NCBI GenBank assembly: GCA_029263355.1
Contig: JAJCXQ010000467.1
Coordinates: 1 to 53,057, forward strand
Source of the DNA: Acidobacteriota bacterium
Lineage (GTDB): Bacteria; Acidobacteriota; Thermoanaerobaculia; Multivoradales; J023
Direction: 5' to 3'
DNA: 53,057 nt
The position numbers were made by a program, and so were the translations under genes. The notes below the pieces were generated by a model that had not been told where the DNA came from, searched no databases, and saw only the letters and a program-made list of their open reading frames with translations. Positions 52,074 to 53,057 of the stretch are shown here, in pieces. Position 1 is the first letter of the stretch, and every line of letters begins with the position of its first letter.

Positions 52074-53057
52074 CTATCCCGCTGCGGTTTGGCTTGCCAC
52101 AGGTGCCACGACGGCGGCTGCTGTGGCGTGAATCTCGACCGGTAGTCCGTTGACAGACGCGTTACCGCTCACCACATCGATCCGAGAGGTGTCCGTAATG
52201 TCATTGAGACTGACTCCAGGGCTGCCGCTGGCGGTCGTCAACCGGGTACCGCTGCGGTCGTGACCCCAACCATGAGGCAGGCTGACAACGCCTTGCATGA
52301 TGCTGTCGGTGAGCTCGAGGGGAGCGGTGATCGAGCCCACACGGGACGTCACCGTGACCCGATCGGCGTTGGCCACGCCGAGCCGTTCGGCGTCCTTGGG
52401 GTGCATCAACAGAGTGCAGCGATCCTTGCCGCGCATCAGTCGCGGATAGTTGTGCATCCACGAGTTGTTGCTGCGAACCTGGCGGCGTCCGATCATCACC
52501 ATCGCTGCAGGTGTGCTCAGCTCGGCCAAGCGGTCGCTGAGGCGCTTCGTGTCTTCTACGATGAGTCCGGGTGAGAGATCGATCTTTTGGTCGGGAGTCT
52601 TCAGACGCTCTGGCAGGCAAGGTTCGAGCGCCCCGAGGTCGATGCCATGGGGCGCGGCCTCGAGAGCTGCCAGAGACAGGCCGTCGGTTCCGGCCAGGTC
52701 GCCATAGGGTCCCGCTCGCAAACCGAGATCAAGGGCATGAGCGGGTCCGAGCTCGGGTTTGGGCCCGCGCTCGAGACGCGCCGCGTCGTCTTCGAGACGG
52801 GTCCGGAGCTCGTGCAAGATCTGCCAGTCATGGCGAGTATCCTCCTCCGGCTCGAACAGCGGCTGAGAATAGCGTGACGTGTTGCGGATCGCCAGAGTGT
52901 GGAAGACGACGTCATAGTGATCATGTTCCAGGGTGCTGGTCGGCGGCAAGATGAGGTCGGCGTGGCGGGTGGTTTCGTTGATGTAGAAGTCGATCGAGAC
53001 CATGAAGTCGAGCTCGGCGAGAGCCCCTTCGAGTCGGCGTCCATCCGGGGTCGACAG
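52074..53057 (-). CDS. Molybdopterin oxidoreductase, C-terminal part (partial)
   Basis: The frame is open to the right edge, so the N-terminal portion with any iron-sulfur site is missing. ETTRHADLILPPTSTLEHDHYD is the typical end of the third domain of the DMSO-reductase family. From about residue 205 of the visible part the molydopterin-dinucleotide-binding domain appears: NNSWMHNYPRLMRGKDRCTL, MHPKDAERLGVANADRVTV and VSLPHGWGHDRSGTRL. Such enzymes transfer oxygen or electrons on substrates such as formate or nitrate; the substrate cannot be told from this piece. The first visible in-frame ATG (53003) is internal, not the start. Confidence 0.9.
   Translation of the reverse strand: MSTPDGRRLEGALAELDFMVSIDFYINETTRHADLILPPTSTLEHDHYDVVFHTLAIRNTSRYSQPLFEPEEDTRHDWQILHELRTRLEDDAARLERGPKPELGPAHALDLGLRAGPYGDLAGTDGLSLAALEAAPHGIDLGALEPCLPERLKTPDQKIDLSPGLIVEDTKRLSDRLAELSTPAAMVMIGRRQVRSNNSWMHNYPRLMRGKDRCTLLMHPKDAERLGVANADRVTVTSRVGSITAPLELTDSIMQGVVSLPHGWGHDRSGTRLTTASGSPGVSLNDITDTSRIDVVSGNASVNGLPVEIHATAAAVVAPVASQTAAG

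Overview
The window looks like a high-GC Gram-negative chromosome. YajC/SecDF, many lipoproteins and signal peptides, RND pumps, a soluble lytic transglycosylase and a SurA-like chaperone all imply a periplasm and outer membrane. The mixture of genes is compatible with an Acidobacteriota-type organism, but that placement is inference from gene content and no rRNA gene is present. I found no tRNA, rRNA or CRISPR array.

Layout. 1-3490 is the tgt (3' end)-yajC-secD-secF export operon. It converges on valS (3621-6317), with a palindromic GC-rich element between them. 6506-11310 holds a phospholipase-D-like lipoprotein and a hybrid histidine kinase; a decayed response-regulator gene overlaps the 3' end of the kinase gene. 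11371-15057 encodes the most unusual protein in the window: a complete leucine/valine-type dehydrogenase fused to a valyl-tRNA-synthetase-like body that has lost both ATP-binding signatures. 15138-25298 is one minus-strand cluster: a membrane-fusion protein split by an in-frame amber codon, an RND permease, an AraC-type regulator, a MauE-like redox membrane protein, a small secreted two-cysteine peptide, a six-bladed propeller protein and a second RND permease.

25681-29489 carries a membrane-anchored PilB/GspE-type ATPase with a PEGA-domain partner, a flavin-type oxidase-fold protein, a glycine-zipper protein and an unrecognised helical protein. 29490-37735 is an accessory island. Two near-identical REP-associated (RAYT-like) transposase elements flank an ankyrin-repeat gene and a vapBC module. 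Around them lie hairpin arrays, repeats built on a GTGCCGGGGAC core, an unrecognised small gene and a remnant copy of the 5' end of the ankyrin gene.

37736-53057 returns to chromosomal genes: arginase, a hydroxylase-glycosyltransferase fusion, a PafA-like phosphatase, murA, a lytic transglycosylase, a SurA-like chaperone, rsmI, a FitAB/VapBC-like toxin-antitoxin pair, a family-2 glycosyltransferase, a divergent Fmt, an STN-domain protein and the 3' part of a molybdopterin oxidoreductase.

A genome-level oddity is the number of short degenerate tandem arrays at gene boundaries. Three unrelated arrays each have four 17-bp units, one has six 13-bp units, and two proteins carry in-frame 18-bp x 4 arrays. 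One of the 17-bp arrays duplicates a ribosome-binding site together with its GTG start codon.
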